Shown here in pieces: positions 1-5,435 of a DNA stretch of 5,435 bases. The notes below the pieces were generated by a model that was not told the DNA's origin, did not search any database, and saw nothing but the letters and a program-made list of their open reading frames with translations. The stretch is from JBIOWF01 sp044868295. GTDB lineage: Bacteria > Actinomycetota > Actinomycetes > Streptosporangiales > Streptosporangiaceae. The position numbers were made by a program, and so were the translations under genes. The stretch's first letter is position 1. The number at the start of each line of letters is the position of its first letter. Where the stretch lies: positions 1-5,435 of the forward strand of contig JBIOWF010000323.1 of the NCBI GenBank assembly GCA_044868295.1, read 5' to 3'.

Positions 1-1664
1 CCGTGGTGGCCTCCTGGCCGAAGCCCGCACGACACCGCTCGTCCCTCCCGATGCTCAGGCTCGGAGAGATCCAGTACCTCCGCGGCGAGTACGACGATGC
101 GGCCGCGTCCTTCGGGGTGGCCGCGCGGCGCACCAGGGGCACGCAGTGGGACAACGACCTCGGGGTCCTTCAGGCGCTGCTCGACCGCGGCGTCGCGCTG
201 CTCGCTGCCGGTAGGTCCGAGGAAGGCCGCGCCCTGTTGCGCGGCGTCGACAGCGGGGCGACCCGCGGATACGCCTACCAGCAGGACCGGGAAAACGACG
301 ACGGAGTGCGGGGCTTCGCGGCCGTGGCCTACTACGCCCGAGCGAAGCTTGCCGATGACCAGCTCCGCACCGACGAACACGAGGCCGCCGTCGAGGACTA
401 CGTCGCGGCGGGTGAGCTGGTGCCGGCGCTGACCTGGCTGGGCGCCCGGGGCATCCACCCGGACGCGGTCTACGCCAACCACGCCGTGGCCGAGATCGGG
501 CTGGACCGCCCGCAGAAGGCGCGCCGCCTCATGCGGATGGCGATTGCGCAGGACCCGCAAAGCCCGCCGTCCCTCATGACCGCCGGCTATGCCGCCTGGC
601 TGTCCGGGGACCCCGAGGCCGCCGAGGCGGCCGACCGCGCGGCGCTGGACAGCGATCCGGGTGCCTATCCGGTGGCCAACGACCTGGGTGTCGTTCTGGC
701 CGACCAGGGTGACGAAGAGGGGGCGGCGCGCGCCTTCAGACTCGCGCTCGGCGTGCGACCGGACTATGCGCTCGCCTGGTTCAACCTCGGTGTCCTCCAG
801 GCCGACGGTGGCCCGGGCGACGTCCTTTCGTCGCAGGGTGCGCTCGCGCGCGCCTTCGCTCTCAACCCCGAGCTCGAGGACCGCTCCCGGTCGCTGGCCG
901 TCGACACCTCGACGTACGTCACCGGGCTGGACGTGTCGAAGCCCCTGCCGCCCGCATGGAGCTTCGCCGACGTCGAGCGCAGGCGACCGCTCACCACGGT
1001 CGGGCTGGTCGCCGTGCTGGTCGCCGCGGTGAGCCTCGCGCGGGCGCGCGGTGGGCGGGGGCGCGAGTTCCTCGAGACGTGGCTGGAGCCGGCGACGACC
1101 AGGCTCGCCCGCCTGCACCCGGCCCGGTGGCTGCGGCGTCCTGGGTGGTCGGTGGCCGCCCTCCTCGCCTGCCTGACCGTGCCGGTCGTCGTGCGCGGCG
1201 GGACGGGTGTCGCGGCCGCGGTGACATACGTCGGTTCGCTGGCCGTCGTCGTCGCCGCAGCGCTGCGAGCGAGGGTGCTGCTCGCTCGCCGCGCGGGAAC
1301 AGCCACGATCCAAGAGACCTGGCTGCCAAGCGTGGTGCTGGGCGTCACGCTGGCCCCGTTCGGCGGGCTGTGGGCGCCCATGCCGGTCACGCGGGTCGCC
1401 GGGACCTGCGCGGAGGAGCAGGTCGGCCGCGTCCACGCCGCAGCGCCGATCACCGCCGCCGTACTGGCCGCAGCGCTGTTCGTCGAGGCCGCCTGGTTCC
1501 CCGTCCCACTCACCTCGTCGCTGGCGGTTGCGACCCTCGTGATCGCGGCGTCGATGCTGCCCCCGCTGAAGCCGCTCGACGGCGCCTTCCTGGGCCGAAC
1601 CTGGGCCGTCGCGGGGCTCGGGGTCCTCGCGCTGGCGCTGCTGACCCTGCTCGGCCTTGCGTGA
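1..1664 (+). CDS. TPR-repeat protein with C-terminal degenerate M50-like membrane domain (5' partial)
   Basis: The reading frame is open from the window edge to the TGA at 1662-1664. The first TPR helix begins almost at once, so the true start probably lies upstream. Residue numbers count from the GTG at position 3. Residues ~18-290 form about seven TPR-like helical pairs, with Gly/Ala at the packing positions and DP/RPD/NPE turns; the clearest are 156-184, 189-219, 223-253 and 256-290. TPRs normally mediate protein-protein contacts. From ~331 the protein is rich in hydrophobic segments (about 331-345, 384-397, 402-420, 441-455, 479-498, 502-519, 533-552). The order of motifs in this part resembles M50 site-2 proteases: an ARR-G stretch (428-432), a Gly-Gly turn (454-455), a small-residue helix (480-493) and PLKPLDG (521-527), which matches the second M50 metal motif. 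At the expected HEXXH position there is only LRARV (421-425). I infer a non-proteolytic membrane scaffold; the M50 assignment is tentative, while the TPR-plus-membrane architecture is firm. Confidence 0.85.
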   Translation, partial: VVASWPKPARHRSSLPMLRLGEIQYLRGEYDDAAASFGVAARRTRGTQWDNDLGVLQALLDRGVALLAAGRSEEGRALLRGVDSGATRGYAYQQDRENDDGVRGFAAVAYYARAKLADDQLRTDEHEAAVEDYVAAGELVPALTWLGARGIHPDAVYANHAVAEIGLDRPQKARRLMRMAIAQDPQSPPSLMTAGYAAWLSGDPEAAEAADRAALDSDPGAYPVANDLGVVLADQGDEEGAARAFRLALGVRPDYALAWFNLGVLQADGGPGDVLSSQGALARAFALNPELEDRSRSLAVDTSTYVTGLDVSKPLPPAWSFADVERRRPLTTVGLVAVLVAAVSLARARGGRGREFLETWLEPATTRLARLHPARWLRRPGWSVAALLACLTVPVVVRGGTGVAAAVTYVGSLAVVVAAALRARVLLARRAGTATIQETWLPSVVLGVTLAPFGGLWAPMPVTRVAGTCAEEQVGRVHAAAPITAAVLAAALFVEAAWFPVPLTSSLAVATLVIAASMLPPLKPLDGAFLGRTWAVAGLGVLALALLTLLGLA

Positions 1665-1755
1665 CGTCCCCCGGCCCGCACGACGCCCTGGACCACCGGC
1701 TCTAGCCGCGGACACCCGCATCAGAGCACCGTGCGAGCAGCTTGGGTCATAGTAA

Positions 1756-1775
1756 GAGCCGGCATGATGCGGCTC
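1756..1775. other. Short hairpin downstream of the TPR gene
   Basis: A perfect 6-bp inverted repeat, GAGCCG (1756-1761) and CGGCTC (1770-1775), encloses an 8-nt loop. It lies ~90 bp past the TPR gene stop. There is no U-tract after it, so a role as intrinsic terminator is weak; it could equally be chance in GC-rich DNA. The rest of 1665-1874 has stops in all forward frames, and I see no gene, tRNA or further transposase fragment in it. Confidence 0.2.
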
Positions 1776-1874
1776 GCGAATCGCTCGGCTGACGGCGGTG
1801 TGACGCCGGCCGCGGCGAGCGGTTGGCAAGGAACGCAGAACGCCCACCAGTACGCGCGGACGCCAGTCCTCTGA

Positions 1875-2090
1875 CTCGGCGAGTATCTGGAGGCGACGTT
1901 CCGTCGCTGGCGGCGTCAGAGTGAGGAGGTCGAAGCGAGCCAACCCGACCGCGCGCCGGCCGAACGCACCAACGCCCTCCTCAAACGGACCTGGAAGGCG
2001 CTGGAGCGCGTCACCCTCGACCCATGGCGCATCGGAGACATCACCGCCGCGGCCCTCGTCCTCTTGCACCTGCAACGACCCACCCGGTGA
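1875..2090 (+). pseudogene. C-terminal remnant of a DDE (IS5-like) transposase
   Basis: A 71-codon open stretch follows an in-frame TGA at 1872-1874 and ends at the TGA at 2088-2090. It has no plausible start codon or ribosome binding site. From 1959 it reads AERTNALLKRTWKALERV followed by TLDPWRIGDITAAALVLLHL. This is the typical C-terminus of actinobacterial DDE_Tnp_4/IS5-like transposases: an N-LLK helix, the R-V-L-PWRIG turn, then a hydrophobic AAALVLLH helix just before the stop. The upstream part (1875-1958) is charged and less recognisable. The catalytic core and N-terminus are absent, so it cannot transpose. It is the 3' end of an element whose border is probably at 2100. The family call rests on motif recognition without a database search. 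Confidence 0.6.
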
Positions 2091-2093
2091 GAA

Positions 2094-2100
2094 GACCTCA
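2094..2100. repeat. Putative right terminal repeat of the left IS remnant
   Basis: GACCTCA begins 3 bp past the transposase stop and is the reverse complement of TGAGGTC at 4150-4156, which precedes the second transposase remnant. Beyond the first 7 bases the two ends agree only in part (positions 12-13 of 13). The placement is right for an IS5-like element, but 7 bp is short. The last three bases are also the stop codon of the minus-strand ImmA-like gene. Confidence 0.35.
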
Positions 2101-3582
2101 ATGAGTGCCGGATCGCGCGTAGGCGTCAATGAGGTCGTCGCGACGTTCCTCACCGGCGATGAATCCATGGTTCCACATTTGGTACGCAGCTGCACGCGCG
2201 CCGATACCGTATGTGGCGAGAAGTCCCGGAAAGGCATCCTCGACCCGCGTGTCACCCAAGTGTGCTCGGACACCTGACGTGGGCAGGAGGAGCTCCGCTG
2301 CGAACGCGCCTGATCGCCGTCGACGCATCCCTTGCGCGAAGTCACCTGACCCTGCGCCTACGCGATCGTGCCGCAGCGGATCGCACAGCAAGTGCCCGAG
2401 TGCGCGAGCCTGCTCGAAACGGCGTCCCCAGGAGGACTGGTTCTTCGGGGTTTGAAATAGTTGGATCACGGGAGCGTCGGTCTTGGTTGCGGCGACCGCC
2501 ATGTCGTTTCCGCCCCCCGCCACCTGAACATCCTGCACCGAGATGCTCAGCGGGGCGAATAGGGCTGCCTTCAAATCTGTGAGCGGGTGGCCGTCGTGAC
2601 CGAAGTGCCGACGTACCTCGGCGGCGGCGAGGTAGCCAGCGTCGACGTCGGTCTTGGCGGGCCTGACCGCCTCGTGGACCCGAGCGCGCAGGTCGCGCCA
2701 CGCATTGGTATCGCCCGCGCCCTTGACAGCCCCTAGATTCAGAACTGAGTACAGCAGATCTGCAGAGATCGTTGGGGTGAAGTCTCGCAAGACTTGGCAC
2801 GACACGCTCTCGGCAGGTTCATGCCAGCCGGGTCCGAGTCCTAGGGCGTCGTACACTGCGTCGCCTCCGTCGGCATCGATCAGATTGCGCAGCTGGCTGA
2901 GCGATCGGCCAACGAACATTTCGAGAGCCCGCTCGTCATCGCGCGGACCGGCGGTGATTGGGTTGGCCGACGACACCCAATCGTATCCCATATCGGCAAC
3001 GGGCGAGATGGACGCAGCAACTTGCCGGGCAAATTCCTCAAGCACCTCAAGACCAACATTCCACGGAAGTCGGGCGGCGCCCGAAGGAGCGATGAACCGG
3101 AGCGGGAGGCGAGCGCCCGAGTGGGACCCGTCGTCCCATTGCAGGACCATCATCTCGTCATCACGCCCGACTGCCATGTCAGGAAGCAGCGAACCGTCGG
3201 CTCCTGCTCTTAGGAAATGCGCCTGCCACCAGGCGTCACGCTCGTCGAGCCAGTCATCTTCCGACAGCCCGGGCTCAGGCGAGGTGTCCGCCCAGCGGAT
3301 CTTGTCGAGGTGCCACTGGCCAGACCCCGGAAAGGGACCAGTACGTTCCTCGAACGCGATCCTAGTCATAGAATTGACTAGCCAGTCCACCACCGGGGCC
3401 AGCGGAACGAAGACCTGGTCACGGATCACGGACTCGCCGGTGATCACATGGCGACACAGGTTTGTACCGCCAATCCAGATCTCCAGTCCTGCCCAGCCGG
3501 CTCGCTCTGGTGCGTACCTGGTCTCCCATGAAGGCTGCAACGGCAGGAGTCGGATCCCGAATGTCTCAGAGTTGCCGATCAC
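2098..3582 (-). CDS. ImmA/IrrE-like (COG2856) protein with lost HEXXH active site, 494 aa
   Basis: ImmA/IrrE proteins are zinc metallopeptidases that usually inactivate a transcriptional repressor; this one appears to be a pseudo-enzyme. The N-terminal domain (~1-195) has a stretch rich in W, D and hydrophobics, including DQVFVPLAPVVDWLV at 55-69; it is not a named family I can assign. A helical linker covers ~215-310. The C-terminal half follows the ImmA layout: GYLAAAEVRRHFG (316-328), a DL-AAL segment (336-341), a PVIQLF strand (371-376), then RRFEQARALGHLL (387-399) and GAFAAELLLP (425-434). Active family members carry AHELGH and E-ANAFAAELLMP here. The HEXXH position reads RALGH (393-397), and the third metal ligand Glu is replaced by Arg (about 423). 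The final GIGARAAAYQMWNHGFI helix (459-475) is also typical, so the fold looks complete. It starts at GTG, overlapping the upstream stop by 4 bp (GTGA), with AAGGA about 12 nt before it. Product call firm at fold level, function unknown. Confidence 0.8.
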   Translation of the reverse strand: MIGNSETFGIRLLPLQPSWETRYAPERAGWAGLEIWIGGTNLCRHVITGESVIRDQVFVPLAPVVDWLVNSMTRIAFEERTGPFPGSGQWHLDKIRWADTSPEPGLSEDDWLDERDAWWQAHFLRAGADGSLLPDMAVGRDDEMMVLQWDDGSHSGARLPLRFIAPSGAARLPWNVGLEVLEEFARQVAASISPVADMGYDWVSSANPITAGPRDDERALEMFVGRSLSQLRNLIDADGGDAVYDALGLGPGWHEPAESVSCQVLRDFTPTISADLLYSVLNLGAVKGAGDTNAWRDLRARVHEAVRPAKTDVDAGYLAAAEVRRHFGHDGHPLTDLKAALFAPLSISVQDVQVAGGGNDMAVAATKTDAPVIQLFQTPKNQSSWGRRFEQARALGHLLCDPLRHDRVGAGSGDFAQGMRRRRSGAFAAELLLPTSGVRAHLGDTRVEDAFPGLLATYGIGARAAAYQMWNHGFIAGEERRDDLIDAYARSGTH

Positions 3583-3956
3583 GGTTGTCCAAAGTCCTTG
3601 ACGAGTCGCTTGTACTCCGGACCGGTTATGAGTCCGTTGTCGCGAAAGACACGAAGCACTCTGGAGGGAACAAACGTCGCTGGATGCGCATGGAAGGCGG
3701 GCCCTAATGGGTCATGGCACTTCGCATCGAACACCTGAAGGCTTCCATCGGGCAGTCGGCGAACGTTGAAGCGGCGAGACGACGGATCGCCATCGTGTTG
3801 CGGCACCGCAGTCTCCAGAAGTGCGTCGCGCTCCTGCACAGTCATGTCGTCAGGGCATAGGGACTTCGTCGGCCGCCATTGAGGCGGTCCGGCCTCTGTC
3901 GTCTCCCGCTTGTGGGCCGGGTTCGGCCAATACTCCACAACCCGAGTGTCGCACAA
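3579..3956 (-). CDS. Hypothetical small protein, first gene of the ImmA-like operon (125 aa)
   Basis: I do not recognise a characterised family. The N-terminus holds a proline-rich, basic stretch EYWPNPAHKRETTEAGPP (8-25) and a CPDDM motif (34-38). Next comes a short helix, VQERDALLETAV (40-51). A compact C-terminal region follows, with alternating strand-like segments RRFNVRRL (61-68) and LQVFDAKCHDP (73-83), an HAHP motif (89-92), and a basic helix-turn-helix-like end, VLRVFRDNGLITGPEYKRLVKDF (100-122). There is no signal peptide or membrane segment, so it should be cytoplasmic. The start is TTG at 3956, or GTG at 3938; neither has a strong ribosome binding site. It overlaps the pseudo-ImmA gene by 4 bp (GTGA), which implies translational coupling and a shared job. 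It could be a toxin, an antitoxin or a scaffold partner; the sequence does not decide. It is likely a real gene because it is coupled, keeps an open frame and has a compositionally sensible protein. Confidence 0.65.
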   Translation of the reverse strand: MCDTRVVEYWPNPAHKRETTEAGPPQWRPTKSLCPDDMTVQERDALLETAVPQHDGDPSSRRFNVRRLPDGSLQVFDAKCHDPLGPAFHAHPATFVPSRVLRVFRDNGLITGPEYKRLVKDFGQP

Positions 3957-4149
3957 GGGGACGAGCCGACTCCGTCCGCAGGCTGTGGCTGTGGAGTTCG
4001 CGGCTCCGTGGGTCGACCATGTGGGTCAGGCATCGGAGGAGTGCTCCATCGCTGCCGTGATCGACTCCGACCTTGTCTTCTGGGGGCACGCCGCCGTTGA
4101 TCATCGGCGCCCTACTGAGTTTTCTTACCAGAGTGACTTGTGTGACTGG
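3957..4149. other. Upstream region of the two-gene operon, no gene seen
   Basis: This 190-bp stretch lies between the operon start on the minus strand and the border of the right transposase remnant. It should contain the operon promoter, but I find no convincing -35/-10 pair on the minus strand. It includes an A/T-richer patch around 4114-4130, unusual for this GC-rich window, and the tandem 9-mers at 4133-4150. Open frames crossing it on both strands show no recognisable protein. Confidence 0.3.
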
Positions 4150-4150
4150 T
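4133..4150. repeat. Tandem 9-bp repeat (one mismatch) at the IS border
   Basis: GTGACTTGT (4133-4141) is followed directly by GTGACTGGT (4142-4150), differing at one base. The second copy overlaps the first base of the proposed IS terminal repeat. It may be an operator-like site upstream of the minus-strand operon, or a by-product of insertion. No function can be assigned. Confidence 0.4.
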
Positions 4151-4156
4151 GAGGTC
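4150..4156. repeat. Putative left terminal repeat of the right IS remnant
   Basis: TGAGGTC is the reverse complement of GACCTCA at 2094-2100. It lies 79 bp before the GTG start of the second transposase remnant, a normal distance for the 5' end of an IS5-like element. The match is only 7 bp, so the border is provisional. Confidence 0.35.
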
Positions 4157-4207
4157 AAGGCATGTCGGTCCACGGACGTGGGGGCCCTGCCTCGACAGGG
4201 TCGCTTC

Positions 4208-4229
4208 GACCAAGAACCGACCAAGAACC
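4208..4229. repeat. Perfect 11-bp tandem direct repeat
   Basis: GACCAAGAACC occurs twice without a gap (4208-4218 and 4219-4229). It lies just before the start codon of the transposase remnant at 4236, in what would be its leader. It may be a replication-slippage duplication or a leftover binding site for the transposase; the sequence alone does not tell. Confidence 0.6.
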
Positions 4230-4235
4230 CGTCCC

Positions 4236-4361
4236 GTGATCACTTGTCGTGCCACCCTCGACGTCCCGGCCGGGACCGTCTGCCAGGTGTCGCGCTGGCT
4301 GGCCGCGCACCGCAAGGCGCACGACCGTGCACTCAATCCCTCACGGCTTCGGACCGCTTGA
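4236..4361 (+). pseudogene. N-terminal remnant of a DDE (IS5-like) transposase
   Basis: From a GTG at 4236 the frame reads ITCRATLDVPAGTVCQVSRW followed by LAAHRKAHDRA and stops at TGA 4359-4361, 41 codons in all. Actinobacterial DDE_Tnp_4/IS5-like transposases typically begin with a YRA-LDVP segment, then a V-FVS-LLAAHRR helix before the helix-turn-helix domain, and this matches that pattern. After the LAAHRKAHDRA part the similarity fades, and the helix-turn-helix and DDE core are missing. The element is therefore a 5' stub in the same orientation as the C-terminal stub at 1875-2090. The two stubs cannot be halves of one gene split by an insertion, because the C-terminal piece lies upstream of the N-terminal piece. 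Confidence 0.6.
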
Positions 4362-4589
4362 GACGCTCCCTCTCACCCGCCTGACCAGGCGAGACATGTC
4401 CGGACACGCCTTCTCCTGTTCCACACGCACGCCGCAGACCGGGCTCGCGTCGCCTGCATGCCGGACACCCGCCTTGCCAATAGACGGGCACCCGCCAGGC
4501 TCATCCCGGGATCGCATTGACACCCCGGTTTCCATGTCATCTCTAAGTTTCGACACGTCAGCAGCGATTCGCTTACCCTCAATGCCCGG
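4362..4589. other. Non-coding debris between transposase and HNH remnants
   Basis: I see no gene in this stretch. It holds two perfect 10-bp palindromes, TGTCCGGACA (4397-4406) and ATCCCGGGAT (4503-4512), which may be chance in GC-rich DNA. It also contains an exact TTGACA at 4517-4522, with a weak -10-like TCTAAG at 4542-4547 (19-bp spacer). A promoter reading is possible but poor, and the only gene downstream is broken. Confidence 0.3.
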
Positions 4590-5109
4590 CTGTCCCCGCT
4601 GGTCCGCGGGGAGGCGTTGTGCCGGGCTGCTGGAGACCCTCAACCCCGACACCCTGCCCACCACCGGTGGGCTGTCCCCCACCGTGGTGGTCACCATCCC
4701 GGTGAGCACGCTGATGGGCGGGCTGGCCGCCGCCGCGATCCTCGGCACCAGTACCCTGCTCTCCCCCGGCCAGGCCCGCCGGATGGCGTGCGCCGCCGGG
4801 ATCATCCCCGCCGTCCTCGACGGGACCGGCCGGGTGCTTGACCTGGGCCGCAAACGCCGGTTCGCGACCCCCGGCACAGATCCTCGCCCTCCGCGTCCAC
4901 ATCCACGGCATCTGCGCGGTCGAGCACTGCGCCGGGCCGCCCACGCGTGCGAGGCCCACCACTGGCGCCGGGCCTGGGTCGACGGCGGCAAGACGAACCT
5001 GGCCGACCTTGCGTTGGTGTGTCCCCGCCACCACACCGCCGCCCACCAACCCGGGACGACCCTCAAACCCGGCCGCCACGGCCGATTCCCGCTCCACCGA
5101 AGGACGTAA
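4590..5109 (+). pseudogene. C-terminal remnant of a DUF222/13E12-type HNH endonuclease, frameshifted
   Basis: Intact relatives are roughly 400-500 aa, with an N-terminal DUF222 region and a C-terminal HNH nuclease fold. Only the last ~170 codons remain. The recognisable order is: SPLVRGEALCR (4593-4625); then LLETLNPDTLPTTGGLSPTV; then the conserved ARRMACAAGIIPAVLDG block and VLDLGRKRRF; and finally the HNH part CEAHHW (4948-4965) with GG-T-L-LALVCPRHH-AAH, ending at TAA 5107-5109. Three lesions break it. An extra G at about 4626 separates the LCR segment from LLET. An extra G at about 4873 shifts the TPAQILAL segment and the CAVEHC Cys pair (TGC 4913-4915 and 4928-4930) into another frame. 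A missing base at about 4947 restores the frame. A frame open to the stop therefore survives, but the Cys-pair segment would be mistranslated. No start codon fits. Function is presumably lost; the family call is strong. Confidence 0.85.
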
Positions 5110-5166
5110 CAGGGGCTCGAGGCGCGGGGTTGACGGCCGGCGGGGGGCGTCCGCGGCACCCGCCGT

Positions 5167-5435
5167 TCACGCAGTCTGACGTTCGGCGCGCGATCTCACA
5201 CCGCGCAGGAACCGCCGGCTGGTGATCGCCTCGCCCCAGATCAGCACCACGGGGACCGCCAGCAGCCGGAATGCGGGCGGCTCGGCGGAGAACCGGACCC
5301 GGCGCACGATGCGGGTCGTCCCATTCGGACGCGGGGTCAAGACGGTGACGTCGGTGAGCGCCCCGCGCACGGCCGGTCGCCATCGCGCGGGCACCAGGTA
5401 GGGAAGGTGGGTGTCGGTGAACAGCACCTTGACTC
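5167..5435 (-). CDS. 3' end of an unidentified minus-strand gene
   Basis: The frame enters from the right edge and ends at TGA (5169-5167), 58 bp from the HNH remnant stop and convergent with it. A GTG at 5427-5425 could be a start, but the frame stays open to the edge with no visible ribosome binding site, so the gene probably begins outside. The visible ~88 residues contain TDTHLPYLVPARWRP, a TPRPNGTTRIVRRVRF segment that looks like adjacent beta-strands joined by a turn, then LLAVPVVLIWGEAI, a hydrophobic helix. A basic SRRFLRGVRSRAE tail ends it. The strand-then-long-helix pattern with an RRFLRG-type tail is compatible with the C-terminus of an SRPBCC/polyketide-cyclase-like protein, but that is a guess. 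I assign no function. Confidence 0.6.
   Translation of the reverse strand, partial: VKVLFTDTHLPYLVPARWRPAVRGALTDVTVLTPRPNGTTRIVRRVRFSAEPPAFRLLAVPVVLIWGEAITSRRFLRGVRSRAERQTA

Noticed and set aside
764..1696. 310-codon minus-strand open frame opposite the TPR gene
   Set aside because: It has Ser/Ala/Arg/Thr-rich composition typical of antisense frames in GC-rich DNA; the plus strand shows TPR and membrane segments.
2654..3601. 315-codon plus-strand open frame opposite the ImmA-like gene
   Set aside because: It is rich in Ser, Arg and Pro with no domain, and is the antisense shadow of the ImmA-like gene, which carries clear family motifs.
3910..4152. 80-codon plus-strand open frame across the operon's upstream region
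   Set aside because: Its end (AVAVEFAAPWVDHVGQ...) looks protein-like, but it overlaps the start of the 125-aa gene antiparallel, has no ribosome binding site, and matches no family I know. It might be a fragment of a lost gene; support is too thin.
4249..5109. A single 286-aa plus-strand gene from 4249
   Set aside because: The first ~115 codons read transposase leader and debris in the wrong frame and resemble no protein. Only the part from about 4627 is family-like, so a start at 4249 is artificial.
4341..5159. 272-codon minus-strand open frame opposite the HNH remnant
   Set aside because: It is Arg/Pro/Ala-rich with no motif and lies opposite recognisable HNH sequence.
5110..5166. Bidirectional terminator between the HNH remnant and the right-edge gene
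   Set aside because: A 6-bp GGCGGG/CCCGCC pairing with a 14-nt loop can be drawn, but in such GC-rich DNA it is expected by chance and there is no T-tract on either side.
1..5435. CRISPR array, tRNA or rRNA
   Set aside because: I see no spaced direct repeats, no tRNA T-loop or acceptor pairing, and no rRNA-like conserved stretches on either strand.

Overview
The window reads as actinobacterial chromosome. GC is very high (about 78-80% in two hand-counted 60-base lines of the first gene), GTG/TTG starts are used, and there is a remnant of a DUF222/13E12-type HNH endonuclease, a family expanded in Actinobacteria. No species can be named from the sequence.

Layout. (1) 1-1664, + strand: the 3' part of a gene for a TPR-repeat protein fused to a C-terminal multi-pass membrane domain that looks like a degenerate M50 (site-2 protease) domain. 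(2) 1665-2100: intergenic DNA, then the last ~70 codons of a DDE (IS5-like) transposase ending in a short terminal repeat. (3) 2098-3956, - strand: a compact two-gene operon. It encodes a 125-aa protein of unknown function and a 494-aa protein whose C-terminal half has the ImmA/IrrE (COG2856) pattern but lacks the HEXXH active site. This block is less GC-rich than its flanks (57-68% in three hand-counted lines). (4) 3957-4361: the operon's upstream region, then the first ~41 codons of a second DDE transposase, again + strand, preceded by a matching 7-bp terminal repeat. (5) 4362-5109: non-coding debris, then the C-terminal third of an HNH endonuclease broken by three small frameshifts. (6) 5167-5435, - strand: the 3' end of a gene that leaves the window.

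Interpretation. The two-gene module sits between the 3' end of one transposase remnant and the 5' end of another in the same orientation, with inversely oriented TGAGGTC ends at the two boundaries. This looks like the scar of an IS-bounded cargo block. The cargo is intact while everything around it on the right is decayed, which suggests it is the part kept by selection or the most recent arrival. A catalytically dead ImmA-like protein translationally coupled to a small unknown protein is the best candidate for an undescribed system here. A regulatory, toxin-antitoxin-like or defence role is inference only.
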